A stretch of DNA of 64,000 nucleotides from Desulfitobacterium dichloroeliminans LMG P-21439 (lineage in GTDB: Bacteria; Bacillota; Desulfitobacteriia; Desulfitobacteriales; Desulfitobacteriaceae). Under the pieces are notes generated by a model. That model was not told the origin of the DNA. It saw nothing but the letters and a program-made list of their open reading frames with translations, and did no database searches. The position numbers and the translations under genes were made by a program. This document shows, piece after piece, positions 29,614-38,480 of this stretch; within the stretch, counting starts at the first letter, position 1, and the number at the start of each line of letters is the position of its first letter. The stretch covers positions 1,278,001 through 1,342,000 of the forward strand of contig NC_019903.1 of assembly GCF_000243135.2 (NCBI RefSeq), given 5' to 3'.

Positions 29614-29620
29614 GCTTGTC

Positions 29621-29653
29621 AGGCCACGTAAGGAATACTTACGTGGCCTTTTT
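29621..29653 (+). terminator. Rho-independent terminator after purC
   Basis: AGGCCACGTAAG (29621-29632) pairs perfectly with CTTACGTGGCCT (29638-29649), followed by TTTTC. Confidence 0.9.
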
Positions 29654-29696
29654 CAGCTTAAGACTTCCACGAAGCTAAGCTATACCGTTTATGTTT

Positions 29697-30082
29697 GGGT
29701 CGAGTAGCTTTTCCACTCCGTGGATAAGTCAGCTAGGGCTTCTGTACATTCTTCACACAAGCCAAGCTTCCTATAGCATACATCCGCGACCTTCGGGCGT
29801 GATCTCCTGAAACCATTCACCGGATGGTTTCTTTATCGGAGAATCACGTGCTCAGGCGCTCCAAGGCTAGCGCACTTGTTTCCGTAGCAAAATCCTCGGC
29901 GGGTAAGCATCATCTGTGGATTCCGCCTCGGCGAAATTGTCCACCGGACACTTTCGTCGCCAAACCTCTGGGTAATACCTGATGTGAACCGTGGCTCCGT
30001 TAATGCTACGGAAACATCGTCCGCAAGACGCCCCTCCGCCGCAAATCGCTCTCTTCTGTATGATAAGCTACGCTCGCGGGTC
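29697..30082. repeat. Structured non-coding repeat element, copy B
   Basis: Second copy of the element at 25986. From about 29776 to 30082 it matches copy A over some 300 bases with about twenty visible differences, and keeps the internal GTTTCCGTAGCA/TGCTACGGAAAC pair and the hairpins. The right end is GTATGATAAGCTAC. The left end is split: GTAGCTT lies at 29704-29710 and about 60 extra bases follow before the core, so copy B carries an insertion or copy A a deletion. GGGTCG flanks both ends. Confidence 0.8.
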
Positions 30083-30182
30083 GGATAGTGTTTCCTTGGG
30101 CGCAAGCTTCGTTTGCGGCTTTTTTATAGTAGATATTAAATGATCCATGTACTCTTAATAAAAAAAGTTTGATGCACTAATT

Positions 30183-30211
30183 TTGAGTAGATAATAGGGT
30201 TATGGTACAAT
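30183..30211 (+). promoter_or_regulatory. Promoter of lgt
   Basis: TTGAGT at 30183-30188, a 17-base spacer, then TACAAT at 30206-30211 with an extended TG motif. It lies 37 bases before the lgt ATG. Confidence 0.65.
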
Positions 30212-30247
30212 GTTGGCAGGATTCTATAAAGAAAGGCGACTAGAGAT

Positions 30248-31063
30248 ATGTCAGATCGTTTCCTAGTACAAAACTTATTTGGAATTGAAGGACTAAATAT
30301 TGCTTGGTATGGTGCCATTATTTCTTCTGCCATCATCATTGGGGTATGGTTAGCTAGTCGAGAGGCGGAGCACCAAGGTCTTAAAAGTGATGCGATTTTC
30401 GACTTCTTGATGATAGTCCTACCCTTAGCTATTATCGGGGCAAGGGTTTATTACGTAATTTTTGAGTGGCCCCAATATGCCGCCAATCCGATAGATATCA
30501 TCGCGACTTGGAAAGGTGGTTTAGCAATCTATGGTGGTGTAATTGGCGGCTTCATCGGAGCCCTTATTTTTGCCAAGCTTAACAAATTTCCTTTGTTGCG
30601 TATCATCGATATCGTCGTTCCCAGTTTGATTCTAGGACAAGCGATCGGACGCTGGGGGAACTATATCAACCAAGAGGCCTTCGGAAATCTGGTCACGAAT
30701 CCCAATCTACAATTTTTTCCTTATGCCGTGCTAATCGATTGGTTAGGAGAATGGCACCAAGCCACTTTCTTTTACGAGAGTATGTGGAATTTAGGAGTCT
30801 TCTTTCTTCTTATCTATTTCCGACACAGAACCAAATTCACCGGTCAGCTCCTCGCCACTTATTTCATTGGCTATGGTCTAGGGCGCTTTTGGATTGAGGG
30901 TCTGAGAATGGATAGTCTATTTTTGATACCTGGGCTGCGTGTATCACAAGGTTTATCCTTGGTATTAATCATTGTCGGCATTGTGATGATCGTATTTCAT
31001 AAGAAGCTTTTTAAAGAAAATCTTCCTTACGAAGGTAAGTATTTGCTAAAACCAGATAAGTAA
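30248..31063 (+). CDS. lgt: Prolipoprotein diacylglyceryl transferase
   Basis: A 271-residue membrane enzyme with about seven helices that attaches diacylglycerol to the lipobox Cys of lipoproteins. The signature GRWGNYINQEAFG (about 136-148) carries the essential Arg and is intact; GYGLGRFWIEGLRMDS is the second conserved region. Its substrates would include the many lipoproteins coded in this window. It has its own promoter and is monocistronic or followed loosely by the polyamine pair. Confidence 0.95.
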   Translation: MSDRFLVQNLFGIEGLNIAWYGAIISSAIIIGVWLASREAEHQGLKSDAIFDFLMIVLPLAIIGARVYYVIFEWPQYAANPIDIIATWKGGLAIYGGVIGGFIGALIFAKLNKFPLLRIIDIVVPSLILGQAIGRWGNYINQEAFGNLVTNPNLQFFPYAVLIDWLGEWHQATFFYESMWNLGVFFLLIYFRHRTKFTGQLLATYFIGYGLGRFWIEGLRMDSLFLIPGLRVSQGLSLVLIIVGIVMIVFHKKLFKENLPYEGKYLLKPDK

Positions 31064-31116
31064 GTAGAGCTAGAACATGTTTTAGCGCTAAAATCGCTAA
31101 AATGCGAGAAATTTTA

Positions 31117-31145
31117 TTGATAAAGTACTGCATTTTAATTATAAT
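31117..31145 (+). promoter_or_regulatory. Promoter of the polyamine pair
   Basis: TTGATA at 31117-31122, a 17-base spacer and a perfect TATAAT at 31140-31145, 40 bases before the ATG of the carboxynorspermidine synthase gene. Confidence 0.7.
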
Positions 31146-31185
31146 CATGTTTGTCTAAATTTTTAACGAAAATGGAGGTTTTAAC

Positions 31186-32391
31186 ATGGGAAGAGCCTTG
31201 ATTATTGGGGCCGGTGGTGTCGCCAGCGTTGTAGCACACAAATGTTGCCAGGTTCCGGAAGTGTTTGAGGAAATTTGTATTGCGAGCCGAACGCTTAAAA
31301 AATGCGAGGACATCCGAGATAAACTCATCGGCAGTCAGACCAAAGTTAGGGTAGCTCAGGTTGATGCCGACATTACCGAGAATGTGATTAAGCTTATTGA
31401 AGATTTTAAACCGGAAATTGTTATCAATGTGGCGCTTCCTTATCAAGATTTGACGATTATGGATGCGTGTTTAGCTACTGGAGTCCATTATCTCGATACA
31501 GCCAATTACGAACCACCGGATGTACCGAAGTTTGAATACAAATGGCAGTGGGCTTACAGAGATAGATTTGCTCAGGCAGGACTAACAGCCTTATTGGGAA
31601 GTGGCTTTGATCCTGGGGTGACCGGGGTATTTTGTGCCTACGCACAAAAGCACTATTTCGATGAAATCCACACCATTGACATTGTTGATGCTAACGGTGG
31701 GGATCATGGGTATCCTTTTGCGACGAATTTTAACCCAGAAATCAATATACGGGAAATTACGGCGAAGGGTCGCTATTATAAGGACGGCGAATGGATCGAA
31801 ACAGATCCCCTTTCCGTTAAGAAAGAGTATGATTTAGATGAGGTTGGCCCCAAGAACATCTATCTGCTCTATCATGAAGAATTAGAATCTTTAGCTAAGA
31901 ATATTAAGGGTATTAAACAAATCCGCTTCTGGATGACCTTCTCCGATAATTATCTAAACCATTTAACCGTCTTGCAAAATGTTGGCATGACCTCCATTGT
32001 GCCTATTGATTTTGAAGGTCACAAAATTATACCCTTACATTTTTTAAAAGCTGTTCTGCCGGATCCTGCCTCCTTGGGACCGAGAACCAAAGGGAAAACC
32101 AATATCGGTTGTATTATCCAAGGGGTTAAAGACGGTAAGCCCAGAACGTACTACGTTTACAATATCTGTGACCATCAAGAATGCTATGCTGAAGTGGGCT
32201 CACAAGCGATTTCTTATACTACAGGGGTTCCGGCCATGATTGGTGCCATGTTGATTATGCAAGGAATTTGGAAAAAGCCCGGGGTATATAATGTGGAAGA
32301 ATTCGATCCCGATCCCTATATGGCGGCCTTAAATAAGTATGGTTTGCCTTGGAAAGAGGACTTCGCACCGACATTATTGGATGAGGAATAA
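31186..32391 (+). CDS. Carboxynorspermidine/carboxyspermidine synthase (saccharopine dehydrogenase family)
   Basis: A 401-residue NADPH-dependent enzyme that condenses aspartate semialdehyde with a diamine. The Rossmann motif IIGAGGVASVVAHKC opens the protein, and YLDTANYE and LLGSGFDPGVTGVFCAY are family segments. The next gene, six bases on, codes the matching decarboxylase, which settles the assignment over saccharopine dehydrogenase. Known products are norspermidine or spermidine by the alternative route; which diamine is used here is not visible. Confidence 0.88.
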   Translation: MGRALIIGAGGVASVVAHKCCQVPEVFEEICIASRTLKKCEDIRDKLIGSQTKVRVAQVDADITENVIKLIEDFKPEIVINVALPYQDLTIMDACLATGVHYLDTANYEPPDVPKFEYKWQWAYRDRFAQAGLTALLGSGFDPGVTGVFCAYAQKHYFDEIHTIDIVDANGGDHGYPFATNFNPEINIREITAKGRYYKDGEWIETDPLSVKKEYDLDEVGPKNIYLLYHEELESLAKNIKGIKQIRFWMTFSDNYLNHLTVLQNVGMTSIVPIDFEGHKIIPLHFLKAVLPDPASLGPRTKGKTNIGCIIQGVKDGKPRTYYVYNICDHQECYAEVGSQAISYTTGVPAMIGAMLIMQGIWKKPGVYNVEEFDPDPYMAALNKYGLPWKEDFAPTLLDEE

Positions 32392-32396
32392 GATCA

Positions 32397-33527
32397 ATGA
32401 ATGTAACTGAACTAGCGACACCAAGTTATGTTGTGGATGAGAACCTTCTCAAAAGGAATCTAGAGATTTTGAAGTCTGTCCAAGATCGGACTGGCTGCAA
32501 CATCTTGCTTGCTTTGAAGGGTTTCTCCATGCATGCTGTCTTTCCTTTAGTCGGTCAATACCTCAAAGGAATTACGGCCAGCTCCCTGTTCGAGGCTCGA
32601 TTGGGCTTTGAAGAGATGGGCAAAGAAGTTCATATCTATGCACCGGCATACATTGATGAGGAAATCGATGAACTGTTAGAGTACTGTGATCATATGGTCT
32701 TTAACTCCTTTGCTCAGTGGCGCAAATTTAAGGATAAAATCAAGAGCCATCCTCGCAAAATCGGGTGTGGGATTCGCGTCAATCCGGAATACTCAGAAAT
32801 TGAGACGGATATTTATAACCCCTGCTTTCAGAACTCGAGGTTAGGAGTCACCCTAGCTAACTTCCGGCCGGAGGAACTGGAGGGGGTCGAAGGTCTGCAT
32901 TTCCATACCCTCTGTGAACAAGACTCGGATACCTTGGAACGTACTATCAAGGTGGTCGAAGAAAAATTCGGCGAGCACATCAAGAAGATGAAATGGCTTA
33001 ACCTAGGTGGCGGTCATCATATTACGCGACCGGATTATGATTTGGAAACCCTGATTCGCTGTATCAACTATTTAAAGGAAAAGTATCAGATTGATATCTA
33101 TCTGGAACCGGGCGAGGCTGTGGCCTTAAATACGGGCTTCTTAGTCTCCAAAGTCCTCGATATTGTGGACAATGGCATGCAGATTGCCATTTTGGATGCT
33201 TCCGCCGCCTGTCATATGCCTGATGTTCTGGAGATGCCATATCGACCGGCGATTATCAATGCCGGTCAACCGGGAGAACATCCCTATACCTATCGGCTGG
33301 GAGGTAATACCTGCCTTGCCGGAGATGTCATTGGCGATTACTCGTTCCCGGAGCCCCTCAAGCCGGGTGACAAGCTCATCTTTTGCGATATGGCACACTA
33401 CACCATGGTGAAAAACAATATGTTTAATGGTGTGAATCTACCGAATATCGTGGTCTACAACGAAGAATTAGGTTTTAAGATGATTCGACGTTTTGGCTAT
33501 GAGGATTTCAAGAATCGTTTATCATAA
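32397..33527 (+). CDS. nspC: Carboxynorspermidine decarboxylase
   Basis: A 376-residue PLP enzyme of the alanine racemase/ornithine decarboxylase fold type III. The PLP lysine lies in ILLALKGFSM; LHFHTLCEQ and WLNLGGGHHITR give phosphate and substrate sites; NTCLAGDVIGDY carries the Cys of the second active-site half. It removes the carboxyl group made by its partner to give norspermidine or spermidine. The two genes form an operon ended by the hairpin at 33609. Confidence 0.93.
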   Translation: MNVTELATPSYVVDENLLKRNLEILKSVQDRTGCNILLALKGFSMHAVFPLVGQYLKGITASSLFEARLGFEEMGKEVHIYAPAYIDEEIDELLEYCDHMVFNSFAQWRKFKDKIKSHPRKIGCGIRVNPEYSEIETDIYNPCFQNSRLGVTLANFRPEELEGVEGLHFHTLCEQDSDTLERTIKVVEEKFGEHIKKMKWLNLGGGHHITRPDYDLETLIRCINYLKEKYQIDIYLEPGEAVALNTGFLVSKVLDIVDNGMQIAILDASAACHMPDVLEMPYRPAIINAGQPGEHPYTYRLGGNTCLAGDVIGDYSFPEPLKPGDKLIFCDMAHYTMVKNNMFNGVNLPNIVVYNEELGFKMIRRFGYEDFKNRLS

Positions 33528-33936
33528 AGCGGTTCACTTATCTTGAAGATCCCACTATTAAAATTGATGCTTATAGTTCAGATGGTTAAGTAATTTGGCA
33601 TTACAGATAAGCCGGTGGAAGGTAAATTATTACATTACCTGCACCGGCTTTTTGAGTTAAATCTTCCCATGGACAGAAATGGCTAAATAAACAGAAAAGA
33701 ATACTAGTAATTATGCTTCACAAAATTTATAATGGTAAAGGATTGTTTTTTACTGTTGATACCCTTTGTGATAATCTTCATCTATTTAGGTTTGAGGATT
33801 GAGCACAGAATTGCTTTTCTGCCTAAATTCAAGAAGATTTTAAACTAAAATTAAGCAATTATTAATATTTTGTTTAGTAGTTCTTTAAGATTTTCTGTGA
33901 TAATGGTTATATCAATAACTTCGGAGGATAATTATA
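33528..33936. other. Intergenic region
   Basis: 409 bases with one terminator (33609-33653) and then a long AT-rich stretch that should hold the promoter of the papain-fold gene. No other feature or gene is seen. Confidence 0.6.
33609..33653 (+). terminator. Terminator after nspC
   Basis: AAGCCGGTG (33609-33617) pairs with CACCGGCTT (33642-33650), with a second inner stem GGTAA/TTACC, followed by TTTGAG. Confidence 0.8.
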
Positions 33937-34542
33937 TTGAAAAAGTATTATGTATATATCATTTTGACCCGAACCAACACCCTAATATCCAAACTCATCC
34001 ATATGATTAAAGATGATGAATATACTCATGCATCCATTACATTTGATCAAGAACTTAATCAAATGTATAGCTTTGGCAGAAGGACTACCTACAATCCTTT
34101 CATTGGTCGCTTTCGGAGTGAAGAGTTCCACAAGGGAGTGTATGGATTCTGCAAAACTTTACCTGGAGTGGTTATTGAGGTTGAGGTAACCTTAGAGCAA
34201 TATGAAAAAGCCAAGGAAATGCTAGAGCATTTTATTACCCATAGCGACCAATATAAATACAATTATATGGGTTTAGTGAACGGTTTACTGGACAAGCCTC
34301 TGCATAATGAGAATAGGTTTTTGTGCTCGGAATTTGTCTATCACCTCTTGAAGGAAAGTGGCATCGTGGATTTAAATATGCCAAGGAGTCTGGTGAGGCC
34401 GCAGAACCTACTTGATTTAGAAGGTAAGATAACATATCAAGGTGATCTTAAGGCCATAAGCCCTAAAACTAACAATGAGGGTTATCCAAAGAGCAACAGA
34501 AGAAGGAGACTTGCTTTATTAAGTGCACTTCTTTTTGGATAG
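33937..34542 (+). CDS. Permuted papain-fold (NlpC/P60-like, YiiX-like) protein
   Basis: A 201-residue protein with a TTG start behind CGGAGGA. A His in DDEYTHASITFD (about 30-38) and a Cys in FLCSEFVYHLL (about 129-139) fit the permuted His...Cys order of NlpC/P60 relatives such as YiiX and lipid acyltransferases. No signal peptide is evident, so it may be cytoplasmic or act on a lipid or amide substrate. The C-terminus (about 185-201) is Arg-rich then hydrophobic. A specific substrate cannot be named. Confidence 0.65.
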   Translation: MKKYYVYIILTRTNTLISKLIHMIKDDEYTHASITFDQELNQMYSFGRRTTYNPFIGRFRSEEFHKGVYGFCKTLPGVVIEVEVTLEQYEKAKEMLEHFITHSDQYKYNYMGLVNGLLDKPLHNENRFLCSEFVYHLLKESGIVDLNMPRSLVRPQNLLDLEGKITYQGDLKAISPKTNNEGYPKSNRRRRLALLSALLFG

Positions 34543-34842
34543 ACTCTTATTAAACTACTCACATTTGAAATCGAATTTTATCATATCAGTAGGAGCATTT
34601 TCTGTAGAGGAGCCGTTAGGCTCCTTTTCTTTTTTATTAGCATAATGAATGAATTCTCTATCGTTTCATCGTTTGATAGTATGAGGCAACCAGCGACTTC
34701 GCCTTATGCGATGCGTGTATCATAAAGATCAGCAAAGTCGGGTTTTCTTTAGCCATGCTTTATGGACACTTGTAGACCTTTAGATTAAAATAAGTAATGA
34801 ACATAACATTATAGACATCATTGATGGTTAAGGAGATTATTG
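34543..34842. other. Intergenic region
   Basis: 300 bases. A terminator lies at 34608-34635 (AGGAGCC/GGCTCCT with a TTTCTTTTTT tail). The rest is AT-rich with no clear gene; the CPBP protease gene follows with ribosome site AAGGAG. Confidence 0.6.
34608..34635 (+). terminator. Terminator after the papain-fold gene
   Basis: AGGAGCC (34608-34614) pairs with GGCTCCT (34619-34625) around a GTTA loop, followed by TTTCTTTTTT. Confidence 0.85.
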
Positions 34843-35571
34843 ATGGAAGAGAAAACCTCCAATAAAGCAAGTGATAAAGCAAGCAAGGAAATTCCTCCAC
34901 GACGCCCGGCTTGGAACGTCTGGCAGGGGCTTTTTTTATTGCTCATCATATATGCTCTCGAGTTCTTTTTTGGCTGGCTCAGGACTCCTCAAGAATTGGA
35001 TCAACTGGAGGGGTTCTTTCGCTATTTGACGGTAGGTATGGGAGAAGCTTTACTCTATCTCGTCATACTCCTAGGTTTCTTTAGGCTTATCAAGCGTCCC
35101 TTGCGTGAGCTAGGGCTAGTTCGACCACTTTTTCGTTATATTCTCTTGGGACTGCTGATGGGGGTTTTTCTCCTTGTCGCTGTGGGCTTATTGGGGAATT
35201 TCCTCGCTAATCTCTTAGGAACTCCAGCTCCGCAAAGCTTTACCCTGGTTCTGGTGGGGGCGCAATATGACTGGCAATTGATTTTGCTGATTTTACTGGG
35301 CGGGGTAATAGCTCCGATCAAAGAAGAAGTTTTCTTTCGAGGGTTATTCTATCCACCTTTTCGACAAGAATATGGAAGAGGCAAAGGCATTCTGTTTACA
35401 GCAGGCTTGTTTGCTCTGTTGCATTTTGATGTGGTTCGTTTTTTACCCTTGCTTGTGGGCGGAGTCGTCCTGACATGGCTTTACGAAAAATCGGGCAGTC
35501 TTTGGCCGTCAATTATTGCCCATGGAACATGGAATACCCTCATGGCCTTAATGGTGTGGATTCAAAGGTAA
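34843..35571 (+). CDS. CPBP-family intramembrane glutamic protease
   Basis: A 242-residue membrane protein with about seven helices. Catalytic motifs of the CaaX-protease/bacteriocin-processing family are present: KEEVFFRGLFYPPF (EExxxR), LLHFD and AHGTWNT. ATG 34843 follows AAGGAG by seven bases; the frame is open one codon earlier to a TTG. The substrate is unknown. It lies shortly before the RNA methyltransferase gene. Confidence 0.88.
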   Translation: MEEKTSNKASDKASKEIPPRRPAWNVWQGLFLLLIIYALEFFFGWLRTPQELDQLEGFFRYLTVGMGEALLYLVILLGFFRLIKRPLRELGLVRPLFRYILLGLLMGVFLLVAVGLLGNFLANLLGTPAPQSFTLVLVGAQYDWQLILLILLGGVIAPIKEEVFFRGLFYPPFRQEYGRGKGILFTAGLFALLHFDVVRFLPLLVGGVVLTWLYEKSGSLWPSIIAHGTWNTLMALMVWIQR

Positions 35572-35602
35572 GTGGCGATGGGTGAAAGAAGGAGGAAACT
35601 CT

Positions 35603-36958
35603 GTGAATAAAAAGAATCGCTCCAATCAGTCGAAGCTAGAGCGAATTATTGAGGTGGAGTGCCTGCGCCTATCTTCCGAAGGAGCGGGGGTGGGCTATCA
35701 CGACGGGAGGGCCACCTTTGTAGCCGGACTATTACCGGGCGAAACAGGGAAAGTCCAGATCTTCGAAGAGAAAAAAAGCTGGCAACGGGGCAGACTTATA
35801 GATGTCCTAGATGCGACCGTATCAAGTCAGCGCGTGAATCCTCCTTGCACAGTCTACGGCCTTTGCGGTGGCTGTCAACTGCAGCATCTTAGCTATCCCG
35901 AGACGTTGGCCTGGAAGAAGCGCTGGGTGGCCGACAATCTCATGAGGATTGGCAAGATTGCGATGGATGATGTCATTATGCACCCGACTATGGGCATGGA
36001 GGACCCTTGGCGTTATCGAAACAAAGGTCGGTTCCATCGGGGCGTTGATCATCGACTAGGATATCATCAGGAAAAGAGCAATACCATCGTTCGCTTTACT
36101 GATTGCTTATTGATCAGTGAGCCGATGAATCGGTGGTTAAAAGAAATAGAAGACATCCTACTCAAGGAAGCACCGGAAATCAAAGCCCTCACCTTACGTG
36201 AGAATTCACATGGGGAGGGTATGCTTGTCTTGGAGCCGGTCAGTGATGGGGGAAGCCTTCGCGAGCTCTTAGGGAAAATGGATTCGTTATCAATCGAAAG
36301 CAATGGAAATTCTAAGCGAGCAGGAATTCGCTCAATATGGGGAGTTAGCGCCGCAGGTAAACCAGAGTTGCTCATAGGGGAAGGGGACTTTAGACAAGAA
36401 ATTTTGGGGTTAGAATATAAGGTTTCACCCCTTGCCTTCCTACAAGTCAATCCTATTCAGACCCAAAAGCTCTATACTACGGTCTTGCAATGGGCGCAAC
36501 GATCACCCGCAGAGGTAGTTTGGGACCTTTATTCCGGCATTGGCACGATTACCTTAGCGTTAGCTGCCAAGGCTCAGAAGGTCTGGGGAATCGAAGAAAA
36601 TCCTTATGCGGTTGAGGATGCCAGAATGAATGCACAGCATAATCGAATCGAGAATGTGGAATTTATTGCGGGGAAAGTTGAAGATACTTTCCAAGAGATA
36701 GATGAGCATCCCGACCTAGTGGTCCTTGACCCACCCCGGGCCGGTGCCCACCGTAGGGTGCTAGAAGGGCTAATCAAGCTACAGCCTCAGCAGATCATTT
36801 GTGTGTCGTGTGACCCCGGAACATTGGCGAGGGATTTAGGTATTCTGCAGAGCGGTGGATATCAGGTGCGTGAGGTACAGCCGGTGGATATGTTTGGGTG
36901 GACCGCCCACGTTGAGTGTATAATAATGATGACGAATAGTGGTTTGAAGGGCAAATGA
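35603..36958 (+). CDS. rlmD: TrmA/RlmD-family 23S rRNA (uracil-5-)-methyltransferase
   Basis: A 451-residue SAM-dependent enzyme. An N-terminal TRAM domain (about 15-75) is followed by the Fe-S cysteines in CTVYGLCGGCQLQHL. The SAM motif is WDLYSGIGTITLALA, then DPPRAGAHR and the catalytic Cys in ICVSCDPGTLARDL. The start is GTG 35603, seven bases after AAGGAGG; the frame is open to a GTG at 35582. The exact target uridine cannot be told. The 3' end of rumA/rlmD is known as an integration site for some mobile elements, and the accessory region begins just after. Confidence 0.88.
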   Translation: MNKKNRSNQSKLERIIEVECLRLSSEGAGVGYHDGRATFVAGLLPGETGKVQIFEEKKSWQRGRLIDVLDATVSSQRVNPPCTVYGLCGGCQLQHLSYPETLAWKKRWVADNLMRIGKIAMDDVIMHPTMGMEDPWRYRNKGRFHRGVDHRLGYHQEKSNTIVRFTDCLLISEPMNRWLKEIEDILLKEAPEIKALTLRENSHGEGMLVLEPVSDGGSLRELLGKMDSLSIESNGNSKRAGIRSIWGVSAAGKPELLIGEGDFRQEILGLEYKVSPLAFLQVNPIQTQKLYTTVLQWAQRSPAEVVWDLYSGIGTITLALAAKAQKVWGIEENPYAVEDARMNAQHNRIENVEFIAGKVEDTFQEIDEHPDLVVLDPPRAGAHRRVLEGLIKLQPQQIICVSCDPGTLARDLGILQSGGYQVREVQPVDMFGWTAHVECIIMMTNSGLKGK

Positions 36959-36966
36959 GGCAGGTT

Positions 36967-36986
36967 AACCACTACATGTAGTGGTT
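36967..36986. terminator. Perfect palindrome after the methyltransferase gene
   Basis: AACCACTACATGTAGTGGTT is a 20-base perfect palindrome followed by TTGG, only eight bases after the stop. It could be a terminator, or part of an integration site at the border of the accessory region. Confidence 0.5.
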
Positions 36987-37104
36987 TTGGAGCAAAATAT
37001 GGGCTAAAATCGAGCCGAAAAAGTGCATTTTTTGACCCTGTTTTTTAGGGCGTTTTATAGATGACATTTGATTTTATCTAAAGAAATGAAACGGGGTGTG
37101 AGAT

Positions 37105-38388
37105 ATGTCACATGATTATGTGGGGAAAAGTTGGGGTGATGTTCCCAATGAAGTTAAAAAGCAACTTTTGAGTAATGCGATTTGTTTGGATATAGAGCAT
37201 TCTTGTATTGCATCTGAAGGATCGTGCTTAGTCGAATTAAAAGAAACCCTTGTTGTCCCAGGTGAACTTATCGATGGAAAGATAGTAATTGATAATAATG
37301 CGGAGCTTTACAACCCTATCATCAGGGATCTAAATGATGATTTATTTACTGAACCAGATGACGAGGTGTATAAAAAATACGAGCGGCATATGAAAAATAG
37401 ACCTCACGTAGTTTTATTAGGTGCTGGGGCAAGCATGGCAGCTTTACCAAACGGAGATAAAAATGGTAGAAAAATATCTGCTATGTCTGGGTTTATTCAG
37501 AAGTTAGGCATGGAGGGAGTCCTTTCAAGCATTAATTTGAAAACAAAAAGTGATAATCTTGAAGATATTTATATGGAAATGTACGACAGAGATGATTGCA
37601 CACAGGCGCGATTAAACTTAGAAGAACGAATATACAATTATTTCGTTGACTTTGTTATTCCTGATGGACCAACAGTATATGATTTTCTGATGTTAAGCTT
37701 GACCAGGAAGGACTTGATTGCATCATTCAATTGGGATCCTTTATTAGTTCAGGCTTATCTAAGGTGTGTTAAAATAACTGACAATTTACCTCAATTAGCT
37801 TTTTTACATGGTAATGTAGCCGTAGGATTTTGTGACAGTTGCAATGTTATGGGAACTACATTTATGGAATGTCCTCATTGTGGGAAACATCTTATGCCTG
37901 TAAAATTATTATATCCTATCAGAAATAAAGACTATGCATCTATCAAAGCCGTAGAGAAGAGTTGGAAATCGTTGCAGAATGCACTGGAAGTTGCATATAT
38001 GGTAACGATTTTTGGATATAGCGCTCCTAAATCTGATGCCGCAGCTATTGCTATGTTAAAACAAGCGTGGGGAAATGTGACAGATAGGAAATTTGAAGAA
38101 ATAGAAATAATTGATATTCGAAATGAAGATGATGTGGTAAAGTCATGGGAGAATTTTATTCATACACATCATTATTCAGTCCATAATAGTTTTTTCAAAT
38201 CAACCCTAAGTCATTGCCCAAGAAGAAGTTGCGAGGCTACATTTGACAGATTAATGAATTGCAGATGGCTTCAGGCCGGACGAGGTTATAATGAGAGCAT
38301 GAATTTTGATGATATTAAAATGCTGTTGAAAAGCTTGATTATAGAAGAAAAAAACAATTCTGGGATGCTATCAGATCCCTATATCTAA
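37105..38388 (+). CDS. SIR2-like NAD-binding protein with zinc ribbon, possible defence effector
   Basis: A 427-residue protein. After an unassigned N-terminus (1-95), VVLLGAGASMAALPNGDKNG (GAGAS at 106-110) is the NAD-binding start of a Sir2 fold. IASFNWDPLL (209-211) and LAFLHGN (234-237) are the typical Asn and His segments, four Cys (243, 246, 256, 259) form a zinc ribbon, and VTIFGYSAPKSDA follows. Stand-alone SIR2-like proteins often act as NADases in phage defence. Base use is more AT-rich than in both neighbours, and it sits at the start of the accessory region, consistent with transfer. It has no visible partner gene, so function is open. Confidence 0.7.
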   Translation: MSHDYVGKSWGDVPNEVKKQLLSNAICLDIEHSCIASEGSCLVELKETLVVPGELIDGKIVIDNNAELYNPIIRDLNDDLFTEPDDEVYKKYERHMKNRPHVVLLGAGASMAALPNGDKNGRKISAMSGFIQKLGMEGVLSSINLKTKSDNLEDIYMEMYDRDDCTQARLNLEERIYNYFVDFVIPDGPTVYDFLMLSLTRKDLIASFNWDPLLVQAYLRCVKITDNLPQLAFLHGNVAVGFCDSCNVMGTTFMECPHCGKHLMPVKLLYPIRNKDYASIKAVEKSWKSLQNALEVAYMVTIFGYSAPKSDAAAIAMLKQAWGNVTDRKFEEIEIIDIRNEDDVVKSWENFIHTHHYSVHNSFFKSTLSHCPRRSCEATFDRLMNCRWLQAGRGYNESMNFDDIKMLLKSLIIEEKNNSGMLSDPYI

Positions 38389-38421
38389 AGACGGGATACT
38401 TTTCACTTAAAGAAAGTAAAA

Positions 38422-38448
38422 GCATCAGGAATAATTCTGATGCCTTTG
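38422..38448 (+). terminator. Terminator after the SIR2-like gene
   Basis: GCATCAG (38422-38428) pairs with CTGATGC (38437-38443), followed by CTTTGTTTTC. Confidence 0.65.
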
Positions 38449-38480
38449 TTTTCATATAGACCCAACACAATTATATATGT

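Larger units (their letters stand above)
29614..30247. other. Intergenic region with terminator, repeat copy B and lgt promoter
   Basis: These 634 bases hold no credible gene. They contain the purC terminator (29621-29653), the second copy of the structured repeat (29697-30082), a weak hairpin with a T-run at about 30101-30126, and an lgt promoter at 30183-30211. Confidence 0.7.

Noticed and set aside
29833-30105. Minus-strand frame of 90 codons in repeat copy B
   Set aside because: The frame is not kept in copy A, and the sequence is dominated by paired segments, so it is chance.
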